64,000 bases of DNA from Marinobacter orientalis. GTDB lineage: Bacteria > Pseudomonadota > Gammaproteobacteria > Pseudomonadales > Oleiphilaceae. Position numbers and translations under genes: made by a program. Within the stretch, counting starts at the first letter, position 1. The number at the start of each line of letters is the position of its first letter. Location of the stretch: positions 1-64,000 of the forward strand of contig NZ_SRZX01000003.1 in the NCBI RefSeq assembly GCF_004792665.1, written 5' to 3'. Positions 50,903 to 59,069 of the stretch are shown here, piece after piece. The notes under the pieces were generated by a model. That model was not told the DNA's origin. It was given only the letters and a program-made list of their open reading frames with translations, and ran no database searches.

Positions 50903-51224
50903 TAATGTACTCGGAATTCGGGGGAGGAGGTGCATCGCTGAGCAATGCGTTATTCGACACTATACTAGTTGATCTGGTCGATATTTGATAGCCGTGATTC
51001 TCTGTTAATTGCAATCATGTCTTCTGGCTCCGGGCCGGAGCAGTGTCCGCCGTGGTGATAATAACCGTGTTCCCTTGACTTCTGTTTCGGTATTGCTAGT
51101 TTTGATCGCCATCGTGATACAAAGTCAAGGGACCGAAAGAACGCTTCCGTGTTCCAAATCCAGGCTTGCCGGAGTCAGCGCACGCGTCCCGTCTTGAGGA
51201 AATTCCGTGAAACCGAAGGAAACA
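50903..51224. other. Divergent region between the helicase and MFS genes
   Basis: About 320 bases without a supported gene apart from a possible 18-base extension of the MFS gene. On the minus strand a TATAGT (50969-50964 region, about 60 bases before the helicase start) is a possible -10. An 11-bp inverted repeat at 51071-51132 is described separately. Confidence 0.4.
51071..51132 (+). repeat. 11-bp inverted repeat upstream of the MFS gene
   Basis: TCCCTTGACTT (51071-51081) and AAGTCAAGGGA (51122-51132) are perfect inverted copies 40 bases apart. TTTCGGT follows the left copy and ACCGAAA follows the right copy. The left copy contains TTGACT, a possible -35. It could be a two-site operator or a long hairpin leader; no regulator is encoded beside it. 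Confidence 0.6.
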
Positions 51225-52397
51225 ATGAAAGTACTGGCCGCCAGTGTGATCGCCGTTGTGGTCATGGTGGGTATTGCACGGTTCTCCTACACCCCGATGA
51301 TTCCCGAGATGGTCGCGGCGCTGGGTCTGAGCAAATCCGTGGTAGGCATGCTGGCGACGGTGAATTACGCCGGCTACCTCACCGGTGCGTTACTTATCAC
51401 CCGGATCAGTGATCTCGGGCTCAAGGTAAGACTGTACCAGCTCGGGCTTGTGGTTGCGGTGATTTCGACGATTCTCATGGGATACACCACCAATGTGTGG
51501 TTGTGGTTCGTGCTGCGTTTTATCTCCGGGCTGAGCACCTCGGCAGGCATGTTGTTGGGCGCCGGCCTGCTTATGAGCTGGCTGATCAAGAACAATCAGA
51601 AGTCCGAGCTTGGTGTCTTCTTCTCCGGCATCGGGCTCGGAATTGTGCTGACGGCGGTCGTTGCAGAGCTGATCAAGGAACCTTTCACCTGGGATCAGCA
51701 GTGGGTGATCTATGGGCTGGTGGCGTTGGTGCTGCTGGTGCCAGCCTGGTCCTGGATGCCGGATTACCGGGCCTGCGCCTTGCCGCGAACGGCGGGCGGA
51801 GGTGGTGGGGATGAGCGGAGCCGCTTCATTCGCATTCTGCAGCTGGCTTATTTCTGCGCCGGGGTGGGCTATGTGGTTACAGCCACTTTTCTGGTGGCCA
51901 TCGCCGAGTCCATGCCGCGGCTCAGCGGCGATGGCTGGCTGATCTGGCTAATAGCCGGTCTTGCTGCAACACCGGCCTGCTGGCTTTGGGATGTGTTCTC
52001 GCGCCGATGGGGGCAGTGGCTGGCGCTGTATCTGGCGTACACGCTCAATGCGGTGAGTATCCTGATGCTGATCGTCAATGCCAGCATGGCTGGCGTGATG
52101 CTCAGTGCCGTGATTTACGGTGCCAGCTTTATCGGTATTGTCAGCATGATGCTGGCCATGGTGGGCCGTGTGTTTCCCGAGAATCCTTCCCGGCCGATGA
52201 GTCGGCTGACATTCAGTTATGGTCTGGCCCAGATGCTGGCTCCCGCCGTGGTAGGTTACCTGGCCGATGTGGAAGGCGATTACACCAGCGGGCTCTGGCT
52301 TACCCTTATCGTGATGGCGCTTGGTGTGGTGATGTTGCATCTGGCACGGAAAGCTGAGCAGCGGGAGCAGGGCTCGGCGGCCCTGTCCCCCGAATAG
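51225..52397 (+). CDS. MFS transporter, YbfB/YjiJ family
   Basis: The 390-residue product has about twelve membrane helices. The N-terminus VIAVVVMVGIARFSYTPMIPEM is characteristic of the YbfB/YjiJ group of the major facilitator superfamily. No substrate is firmly known for the group. The ATG at 51225 has AAGGA five bases upstream; a GTG at 51207 with GAGGA upstream would add six residues. It ends 28 bases before the stop of the convergent paaX gene. Confidence 0.85.
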   Translation: MKVLAASVIAVVVMVGIARFSYTPMIPEMVAALGLSKSVVGMLATVNYAGYLTGALLITRISDLGLKVRLYQLGLVVAVISTILMGYTTNVWLWFVLRFISGLSTSAGMLLGAGLLMSWLIKNNQKSELGVFFSGIGLGIVLTAVVAELIKEPFTWDQQWVIYGLVALVLLVPAWSWMPDYRACALPRTAGGGGGDERSRFIRILQLAYFCAGVGYVVTATFLVAIAESMPRLSGDGWLIWLIAGLAATPACWLWDVFSRRWGQWLALYLAYTLNAVSILMLIVNASMAGVMLSAVIYGASFIGIVSMMLAMVGRVFPENPSRPMSRLTFSYGLAQMLAPAVVGYLADVEGDYTSGLWLTLIVMALGVVMLHLARKAEQREQGSAALSPE

Positions 52398-52425
52398 CGT
52401 CCGGCGGATCTGCCTTGGGGCAGGG

Positions 52426-53388
52426 TTATTCCATTTCAGTCACGGCTTCGCTGAGAGTGCTTGAATCGCGCAGGCCCCCGAAGCGTTTGTAGAATTTCTC
52501 GCCGGGTCCTGGCAGAGGGCCGGAGGCATTTTCCAGGGTCTCGTCCAGCCACTGCTCAGCTCGCACATAGATTTGCCGGTAAAGATTGCGGCACAGCTGC
52601 TTGGCGCTGCGACCTTCCCAGTCACCCGGTAACAGTTCATCGGGCAGCAAAGGATCGCGAAGCAATATTTTTCGGTAGTCGTGGATCAGCAGGATCCGCA
52701 AAAGCAGGCATTCCTCCGGACTGAGCGTGTCTTCGGACTGGAGCTCTCGCCACAGGGGGCGGAACTGTTTCAGAAACCGCCTGTAGCGGCCGCCAAGCTC
52801 TTCCAGGTTCCAGCTCTCGCGGACCTGCAGGCGCAGCGCCCTGGGGCTCTTCTGCTCCATGGGCATGGTCTGCATCACAATGGTGTCTTCCAGCGCGCCC
52901 CATTCCTGCAGCATGGGCATCAGCTCGCTGCGGGTAAACCGCGGGTGCTCCATCAGCCCCGGGGCCATGCTGCCAAAGCTGAGCCACTTCAGTTCTTCCC
53001 TGACTTTATGGCGAAGTTCCGGGTCCAGCTGATTCAGGTAGACAAGGCACCAGCTACCACTCCACTCCGCAGTATCGAGATTGTAGACGTGTTGAAAGGC
53101 ATGTTCGAACCGGCGCAGCCCGGGGCCGGTAAGACTGTAATAACTGCAGCGCCCGACCTTTTCGGTTTGCAACCAGGATTCCTGAGCCAGGCGATACACT
53201 GACGTGCGTACCAGCCGCTGGCTGATACCCATGGGTTCCACCAGCTTCATCAGGCTGCCAAGCCAGACGTTGCCACCGCGGGGAACGATGGCGTCACCAT
53301 AGATGGTAATGATAAGAGATCCGGCGCGCAGAGGCCGTTTCTTCTGGAAGTTTTTGACAAGCAGTTCGAGCTGGTTTTTTGCAGTCAT
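52426..53388 (-). CDS. paaX: PaaX-family transcriptional repressor
   Basis: A phenylacetyl-CoA-responsive repressor of phenylacetate catabolism. The 320-residue product (from MTAKNQLELLVKNF) has the N-terminal winged-helix part (RAGSLIITIYGDAIVPRGGNVWLGSL, GISQRLVRTSVYRLAQESWL) and the family C-terminal domain, including LSPEECLLLRILLIHDYRKILLRDP, DELLPGDWEGRSAKQLCRNLY. Length is normal. It is divergent from the ABC transporter operon, which makes that operon a likely target besides the paa genes. Confidence 0.93.
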   Translation of the reverse strand: MTAKNQLELLVKNFQKKRPLRAGSLIITIYGDAIVPRGGNVWLGSLMKLVEPMGISQRLVRTSVYRLAQESWLQTEKVGRCSYYSLTGPGLRRFEHAFQHVYNLDTAEWSGSWCLVYLNQLDPELRHKVREELKWLSFGSMAPGLMEHPRFTRSELMPMLQEWGALEDTIVMQTMPMEQKSPRALRLQVRESWNLEELGGRYRRFLKQFRPLWRELQSEDTLSPEECLLLRILLIHDYRKILLRDPLLPDELLPGDWEGRSAKQLCRNLYRQIYVRAEQWLDETLENASGPLPGPGEKFYKRFGGLRDSSTLSEAVTEME

Positions 53389-53691
53389 GGCCCTGGTTCG
53401 CAAATAAGAGTCAGTGAAACACGTTGCGCTTATTATGCGGGTCTTACGTGTCAGGTAAAGGTTTGTCTGTGTTTGCCGTGCTGGCGTGTTGCGCCAGCGT
53501 CAGCTTTACTTAAAGAGCCGTGGCAGGCTCCCTTAAATTGGTTGACATGGAAGTTATGATACAATAACTTCACCTGATATTCGTCAATGGTATCGAATTT
53601 TACCGGGAGCGAAGAAAAGGGACTGTTGTAGTCACGGATGAAGAAACACAAACATACTCATGCCCCTGCACAATTCGGGAGAACAAAAACA
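53389..53691. other. Divergent paaX / transporter control region
   Basis: About 300 bases. Besides the promoter and operator-like repeat described separately, it holds the hairpin GCTGGCG-TGTTG-CGCCAGC (53480-53498) and ACACGT/ACGTGT half-sites near the paaX start. In-frame codons from 53638 could extend the binding-protein gene by 18 residues but precede a normal signal peptide and are not used. Confidence 0.5.
53538..53571 (+). promoter_or_regulatory. Transporter operon promoter with overlapping inverted repeat
   Basis: TTGACA at 53542-53547 (or TTGGTT at 53538) serves as -35. TACAAT at 53560 pairs with the latter over 16 bases; TAACTT at 53565 pairs with the former over 17. The inverted repeat GAAGTTAT-6-ATAACTTC (53550-53571) covers the spacer and -10. 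A repressor bound there would block the polymerase. PaaX, encoded divergently, is the obvious candidate, but the match to a PaaX consensus was not tested. Confidence 0.55.
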
Positions 53692-54849
53692 ATGTTTAAA
53701 ACAATGATGCGTCGCGCAGGAAAATGCGCAGTAGTAGCTACAGCCGGTCTCATGATGATGAGTGCCCAGGCTGCTGAACCGATCAAGATCGGGTCGTTCC
53801 TGTCTATCACAGGTCCGGCATCTTTCCTCGGCGACCCCGAGGTGAAAACGCTCGAAATGTACGTCGAAAAGATCAATGAAGAAGGCGGCGTCCTGGGACG
53901 TCAGCTGGAGCTGATCCATTATGACGACGTTGGCAATGCCTCCTCTGCCCGGAACTTCGCCAGCCGACTGATCCGCTCCGATAACGTGGATATCATCGTC
54001 GGTGGCAGTACCACAGGTGCAACCATGGCAGCGGTGCCGCTGATACAGCAGGCAGAGATTCCGTTCATCTCTCTGGCCGGCGCTGTGGTTATCACCACTC
54101 CGGTAAAGAAGTGGGTTTTCAAGACACCCCAGTCTGACCGCATGGCTGCGGAGCGTATCCTGGCGGACATGAAGGATCGCGGCATCACCAGGATCGGGCT
54201 GATTTCCGGCACCGGTGGTTTTGGTAGCTCCGGCCGCACCCAGACTCTGGAAGTGGCAGAGAAGATGGGTATGGAAGTGGTGGCCGATGTCACCTACAGC
54301 GGATCTGATACAGACATGACCGCCCAGTTGACCAATATCAAGAACACCAAGGGTGTTGAAGCAGTTCTGAACTTCGGTTTCGGGCAGGGCCCGGCCATTG
54401 TGACCCGCAACTATGATCAGTTGGGTATGGAGCTTCCGTTCTATCAGTCCCATGGCGTGGCGTCTGACAGCTTCCTCGAGCTGGCCGGTTCTGCTGCCGA
54501 AGGTCTGCGCCTGCCAGCGTCACCGCTGCTGGTTCCGGACTCTCTGCCGGATGACGACCCCCAGAAAGAAGTGGTTCAGAATTACAAGGCAGAGTATGAA
54601 GCTCGCTGGGATTCCAAGGTTTCAACCTTTGGTGCCTATGCCTACGATGGTCTGATGCTGGCTGTACGCGCCATTGAAGAAGCCGGCTCTACCGACCCTG
54701 AAGCCGTGCGTGAGGCTCTGGAAAACATCAAGGGCTATGTCGGTGTTACCGGTGAATTCAACATGTCACCGGATGACCACAACGGCCTTGATCCAGAGTC
54801 CTTCCGCATTCTGGAAGTCCAGAACGGCGAATGGAAACTGATCGACTGA
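53692..54849 (+). CDS. ABC transporter periplasmic substrate-binding protein (LivJ/LivK type)
   Basis: The 385-residue product has a Sec signal peptide (MFKTMMRRAGKCAVVATAG, cleavage after AQA near residue 27) and a type I periplasmic-binding fold: IKIGSFLSITGPASFLGDPEVKTLEMYVEKIN opens the mature protein, and GGSTTGATMAAVPLIQQAEIPFISLAG forms the hinge-side ligand loop. Family members bind branched-chain amino acids, amides or aromatic acids. The paa context suggests an aromatic ligand; that is inference. GGGAG lies upstream of the ATG. Confidence 0.88.
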   Translation: MFKTMMRRAGKCAVVATAGLMMMSAQAAEPIKIGSFLSITGPASFLGDPEVKTLEMYVEKINEEGGVLGRQLELIHYDDVGNASSARNFASRLIRSDNVDIIVGGSTTGATMAAVPLIQQAEIPFISLAGAVVITTPVKKWVFKTPQSDRMAAERILADMKDRGITRIGLISGTGGFGSSGRTQTLEVAEKMGMEVVADVTYSGSDTDMTAQLTNIKNTKGVEAVLNFGFGQGPAIVTRNYDQLGMELPFYQSHGVASDSFLELAGSAAEGLRLPASPLLVPDSLPDDDPQKEVVQNYKAEYEARWDSKVSTFGAYAYDGLMLAVRAIEEAGSTDPEAVREALENIKGYVGVTGEFNMSPDDHNGLDPESFRILEVQNGEWKLID

Positions 54850-54928
54850 TTTCCCTTTCACCTGTCTCGCGGCTGGCGGCTGTCCTGTTGGGTAAGTCGC
54901 CAGCCGATGTTCGACCGGAAACACCGCT

Positions 54929-55804
54929 ATGCTTGCAGAATTCTTACAGTACCTGTTCACCGGAATTACTATCGGTGCGACCTACGCCCTGATAGCCCTC
55001 GGCTTCACCCTGATCTATAACGCCAGCCACGTCATCAACTTCGCCCAGGGCGAATTCCTGATGATTGGAGGCATGGCGACCGTTTCGCTGACGGCCATGG
55101 GTGTGCCCATGATAATTGCCATCGTTCTCGCCATCATCCTTGCCGGTGTTCTGGGCATAGCGCTTCAGCGCTTTGCCATAGCGCCGGCGAAGCAGGCGGA
55201 TGTGGTTACACTGATCATAATCACGATCGGCGCCTCCATTTTCATCCGTGGTATTGCCCAGGTTGTCTGGGGCAAGGAATATCATGTGATGCAGAACTTC
55301 AGTAGCGATGAGCCCATCTGGGTGTTCGGCGCTGTTCTGAATAGCCAGAGCCTCTGGGTTCTGGGGGTCGGTGCCGTTGTGGTAGTCGCTCTTGTGCTGT
55401 TCTTTACCAAGACCCTGACAGGCAAAGCCATCCTGGCGACGTCAATGAACAAGGAGGCGGCCCGGTTGGTTGGCGTCCGGACGCAGATGGTGCTGATGCT
55501 GGCCTTTCTGGTGTCTGCACTGCTCGGTTCCGTTGCCGGTATTGTGGTTGCGCCTATCACCTTTACCTCCTATGACATCGGTATCATCCTTGGCCTGAAA
55601 GGCTTTGTTGCTGCGGCCATCGGTGGCCTTGGCAGTGGTGTGGGTGCCGTTGTTGGCGGCCTTGCGCTGGGTATCGTTGAAGCCATGGCGGCCGGATATA
55701 TCTCCTCCGATTACAAGGATGCGGTGGCGTTTTCCATGATCCTGCTGGTGCTCTTCTTCATGCCCCGCGGACTCTTTGGTCCCAAAGTTGTGGAGCGTGT
55801 CTGA
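54929..55804 (+). CDS. livH: ABC transporter permease, LivH type
   Basis: The 291-residue inner-membrane permease has about eight helices. Seen: ITIGATYALIALGFTLIYNASHVINFAQGEFLMIGG, the classic LivH start (residues 12-48), and the cytoplasmic coupling loop with MNKEAARLVGVRT. It lies 80 bases after the binding protein and overlaps livM by one base. livH is the closest named family, not proof of a branched-chain amino acid substrate. Confidence 0.92.
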   Translation: MLAEFLQYLFTGITIGATYALIALGFTLIYNASHVINFAQGEFLMIGGMATVSLTAMGVPMIIAIVLAIILAGVLGIALQRFAIAPAKQADVVTLIIITIGASIFIRGIAQVVWGKEYHVMQNFSSDEPIWVFGAVLNSQSLWVLGVGAVVVVALVLFFTKTLTGKAILATSMNKEAARLVGVRTQMVLMLAFLVSALLGSVAGIVVAPITFTSYDIGIILGLKGFVAAAIGGLGSGVGAVVGGLALGIVEAMAAGYISSDYKDAVAFSMILLVLFFMPRGLFGPKVVERV

Positions 55805-56811
55805 TGTTGAACCGTTTTATGCAGTCGCGTCTCCGTGGGTTGGTGGTCCTCGCGCTCATTCTCGTTATTATCCCGGCCTTTCTGAGCAACTCGTTCCAGT
55901 ATGGAATGGTTACCCAGATCGCAATTCTTGCCGCCACGGTCGTCGGTCTTAACCTTCTGGTTGGCTTTGCCGGCCAGATCAGTCTCGGTCACGCCGGCTT
56001 CTTTGGTCTTGGTGCCTATTTCACCGGTATCGCAACGGGAACCTATGGCTGGCCCTCGGTACCGGCACTTTTGGTGGGTGCCATCATGGTTGGCATTATT
56101 GCCTGGGTTGTGGGGCGCCCGATCCTGCGTCTCAAGGGGCATTACCTGTCCATGGCAACACTTGCTGTGGGCTTCATAATCGCTATTATTCTGAACAACG
56201 AACGTGCGTTGACAGGTGGCCCGGACGGTATGCCGGTACCCGCCTTTGAGGTATTCGGCTGGGAACTGAGTTCTTTTGGCCGGTACTCGCTGTTGGGCCT
56301 TGAGATTGAAGGTTTCGAGGCCTGGTATATCTTCGCCAGCGTAATACTGCTGGTGGCTGTCTGGTTTGCGCTCAACCTCATTGAGTCACCGATAGGTCGT
56401 GCCTTGCGCTCGGTGCACGGGTCCGAGGTCGCGGCAAGTGTCGTTGGCGTGAACACTGCGAAGTATAAAAGCCTGGTGTTTGTAATTTCCGCCATCTACG
56501 CCAGCCTGATGGGCAGCCTCTACGCCCATTTTCTGGGCTTTATCACCCCGGCGGTGGCCAGCTTCGAGTTTTCCATTCTCTTTATAACGATGGTTGTTCT
56601 GGGCGGCATGGGCTCCACCTTTGGTGTGATTCTGGGTGCTGCAGTGCTGACCCTCCTGCCGCAGGTGCTGGCGGATTTCCAGGAACTCGAAACTGTCATG
56701 TTCGGCCTGATTCTGATGCTGACGATGATTTTCATGCCCAAGGGCCTGTTGCCCACTCTAACCGCAATTGTTTCCAAAAGAATGCGCAAGAAAGCGGGAG
56801 GTGAGGCATGA
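55804..56811 (+). CDS. livM: ABC transporter permease, LivM type
   Basis: The 335-residue permease partner of the LivH-type protein has about ten helices. VGLNLLVGFAGQISLGHAGFFGLGAY is the LivM signature near residues 38-63, and the coupling loop GRALRSVHGSEVAASVVGVN is present. Its start overlaps the livH stop and its end overlaps livG by four bases, showing tight coupling. Confidence 0.92.
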   Translation: MLNRFMQSRLRGLVVLALILVIIPAFLSNSFQYGMVTQIAILAATVVGLNLLVGFAGQISLGHAGFFGLGAYFTGIATGTYGWPSVPALLVGAIMVGIIAWVVGRPILRLKGHYLSMATLAVGFIIAIILNNERALTGGPDGMPVPAFEVFGWELSSFGRYSLLGLEIEGFEAWYIFASVILLVAVWFALNLIESPIGRALRSVHGSEVAASVVGVNTAKYKSLVFVISAIYASLMGSLYAHFLGFITPAVASFEFSILFITMVVLGGMGSTFGVILGAAVLTLLPQVLADFQELETVMFGLILMLTMIFMPKGLLPTLTAIVSKRMRKKAGGEA

Positions 56812-57566
56812 CAGCGCTGGTTGAAGTAAAAGGGCTGGATAAGGCCTTTGGTGGCGTTCACGCTGTGGAAGGCGTCAGTTTCGCCGTTGAGGCCGGGCAG
56901 GTCTATTCGGTCATCGGGCCCAACGGTGCCGGCAAGACCACGCTGTTCAACCTGATTACCGGCCTCTACATCCCCACGAAGGGTGAGGTCCGGCTGAACG
57001 GCGAGAGTACTGCCAAACTGGAACCGAACCAGCTTGCGGAACGGGGCATGTGCCGGACTTTTCAGCAGATGCAGATCTGCATGAACATGACCGCTATCGA
57101 GAATGTGATGCTCGGCCGCCACCTGCAGCTCAAAAGCAGCCTGTTCACCACCCTGTTCCGGTTACCGGCTTTGCGACGGGACGAGAAGACTGCCTACAAA
57201 CGCGCAGCTGATCTTATGGAGTACGTGGGCTGTGGCGAGTATGTGGGCGCAGAGGCCTCTGCGATGTCCTACGGTGCACTGAAGCGGCTCGAGATTGCGA
57301 GGGCCCTGGCGGCTGAACCCAAGGTCATTCTGCTGGACGAACCGGCGGCAGGTCTTAACGCAACCGAAACCGCAGCGTTGGAAGACCTGATCCGTAAAAT
57401 TGCAGATCAGGGCATAACCGTGATGCTGGTTGAACATGATATGAAACTGGTGATGGGAATATCCGACCGTTTGCTGGTGCTTAACTATGGTCGCGTTCTG
57501 GCCGAGGGCACGCCCGAGGAAATCCGTCAGAATCCGGACGTTATCGCCGCCTATCTCGGTGGCTGA
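56808..57566 (+). CDS. livG: ABC transporter ATPase, LivG type
   Basis: The 252-residue ATPase has Walker A GPNGAGKTTLFNLITG, Q-loop region CRTFQQMQICMNMT, the signature segment AMSYGALKRLEIARAL (LSYG replaced by MSYG), Walker B KVILLDEPAAGLN and the switch VEHDMKLVM. It pairs with the LivF domain of the next gene, 18 bases downstream. Confidence 0.93.
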   Translation: MTALVEVKGLDKAFGGVHAVEGVSFAVEAGQVYSVIGPNGAGKTTLFNLITGLYIPTKGEVRLNGESTAKLEPNQLAERGMCRTFQQMQICMNMTAIENVMLGRHLQLKSSLFTTLFRLPALRRDEKTAYKRAADLMEYVGCGEYVGAEASAMSYGALKRLEIARALAAEPKVILLDEPAAGLNATETAALEDLIRKIADQGITVMLVEHDMKLVMGISDRLLVLNYGRVLAEGTPEEIRQNPDVIAAYLGG

Positions 57567-57583
57567 GCAAGGAGACATTTCAC

Positions 57584-58948
57584 ATGAGCGAGCAAACCAC
57601 TGAAATGGCGCCTGCCCAGTCACGCAGCGAGCAGGCCGTCCGAATTATTGTTCATGAGCATCAGGCGCTGTGGCGGGTCCTGGACCTGCTGGATCAGCTT
57701 CTGAGTGATATGAATCTCAACGACCAGCGGCCGGATGAGCGGCTGCTGACCACGATCTTTGATTACATTGAGCATTTCTCCCAGCGGGTCCACAGTACTC
57801 CCACGGACATCGAGCTGTACAAGCGGCTCAGTGAGAAGTCTCCCGAGACGGCGCCCCTGCTGGAGAAGCTGGCCAGGGGCTACGTGGTCGGCCATGAAAA
57901 GCTGGTGGAGTTGCGTGAACTGCTGGCGGAGTGCGAAAAACGCTGGCCGGAAGGTCGTGAGGAGTTCAGTCATGCCCTCGCACGTTTCACTGAGGCCCTG
58001 CGCAAACATATCCGCAAGGAAGAGGGGGTGGTTATTCCGCGGGCCCGGAAACTGCTGACCGAGGAAGACTGGCAGCAGATTATCGAAGCGCGGGATGTGG
58101 AAAACGACCCGCTGTTTGGTGAGCGGGTCCGGGAAGAATTCCGGGAACTGCGCCACCAGATTGTCAGTTACACTCCGGAAAAGTTCGGCGGGCTGGGACT
58201 CAAGCACGCAGACCGGGTAACCGCTCCTCATGCAGAAGAGGAAATGCTGTCCATCAAGGGACTTGTTACCTCCTATGGCCAGATCGAGGTTCTCCATGAT
58301 GTGGATATCCGTATCAACAGTGGCGAGATTGTCTCCCTGGTGGGTGCCAACGGCGCGGGCAAGTCCACATTACTGATGACAATCTCCGGGCTGCAGCCGG
58401 TAGACCGGGGATCGATAAGCTTCGAGGGTAAAGACCTGGGGAAAATCAGCACCGACCGGCGTGTGGCCCAGGGGATTGTGCAGGTGCCTGAAGGCAGGCA
58501 GGTGTTCAAGGACCTGAGCGTCCACGACAATCTCCTGATGGGTGCTTACACTCGCGGCAGAACTTCTGAAGTCATGGATGATATCGAGCGTATGTACACC
58601 AGGTTCCCCATTCTTCGCCAGAAGCACCATAACCTGGCCGGGGAGCTTTCAGGTGGTCAGCAGCAGATGTTGGCCATGGGGCGGGCACTCATGGCCCGGC
58701 CACGCCTGTTGCTGCTGGATGAGCCCAGTATGGGTCTTGCGCCCCTGATCGTTGAAGAAATCTTCAACATCGTCAAGGAGCTCAAGAAGGAAGGCATAAC
58801 CATTTTCCTGGTGGAACAGAATGCCTCCCAGGCGCTGGCGCTGGCAGACCGTGGTTATGTACTTGAGACCGGCAAGGTAGTGATCGAAGGTACCGGCCGT
58901 GAGCTGCTCAGCAATGAGAAAGTCCGCGAGGCGTACCTGGGCATGTAA
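57584..58948 (+). CDS. livF: Hemerythrin-like domain fused to LivF-type ABC ATPase
   Basis: The 454-residue protein is a fusion. Residues about 14-200 form an all-helical hemerythrin/HHE-like domain: HEH at 24-26, YIEH at 61-64, H70, GHE at 103-105, and KHIRKEE at 141-147 followed by IPRA. The usual HHPKED motif reads HSTPTD at 70-75, so a full diiron site is doubtful. From M221 on is a complete 234-residue LivF: GANGAGKSTLL, QGIVQVPEGRQVF, ELSGGQQQMLAMGRAL, LLLLDEPSMGL and VEQNASQALALA. No frameshift or stop separates them. It closes the transporter operon. Confidence 0.9.
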   Translation: MSEQTTEMAPAQSRSEQAVRIIVHEHQALWRVLDLLDQLLSDMNLNDQRPDERLLTTIFDYIEHFSQRVHSTPTDIELYKRLSEKSPETAPLLEKLARGYVVGHEKLVELRELLAECEKRWPEGREEFSHALARFTEALRKHIRKEEGVVIPRARKLLTEEDWQQIIEARDVENDPLFGERVREEFRELRHQIVSYTPEKFGGLGLKHADRVTAPHAEEEMLSIKGLVTSYGQIEVLHDVDIRINSGEIVSLVGANGAGKSTLLMTISGLQPVDRGSISFEGKDLGKISTDRRVAQGIVQVPEGRQVFKDLSVHDNLLMGAYTRGRTSEVMDDIERMYTRFPILRQKHHNLAGELSGGQQQMLAMGRALMARPRLLLLDEPSMGLAPLIVEEIFNIVKELKKEGITIFLVEQNASQALALADRGYVLETGKVVIEGTGRELLSNEKVREAYLGM

Positions 58949-58970
58949 TCGGCCTAAGCTTGTAAAGCAC

Positions 58971-59014
58971 AAATAAAAGGGAGACAGGTTTAACAACCTG
59001 TCTCCCTTTTATTT
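58971..59014 (+). terminator. Bidirectional terminator between the transporter and paa operons
   Basis: A perfect 20-bp stem (58971-58990 with 58995-59014) around a TAAC loop. The arms begin AAATAAAAGGG and end CCCTTTTATTT, so both strands have a T-rich 3' arm. It sits 22 bases after the livF stop. Confidence 0.92.
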
Positions 59015-59021
59015 GCCGGTC

Positions 59022-59055
59022 ACTTTCTCCCTGGGGTCCAGGACAGGGAGAAAGT
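59022..59055. terminator. Second stem-loop between convergent operons
   Basis: ACTTTCTCCCTG (59022-59033) and CAGGGAGAAAGT (59044-59055) are perfect inverted repeats with a 10-base loop. A third stem (AGCCCGG/CCGGGCT followed by TTTTT on the plus strand, about 59061-59083) runs into the last paaZ codons. Three stems in 115 bases insulate the two operons. Confidence 0.65.
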
Positions 59056-59069
59056 CTGGCAGCCCGGTG

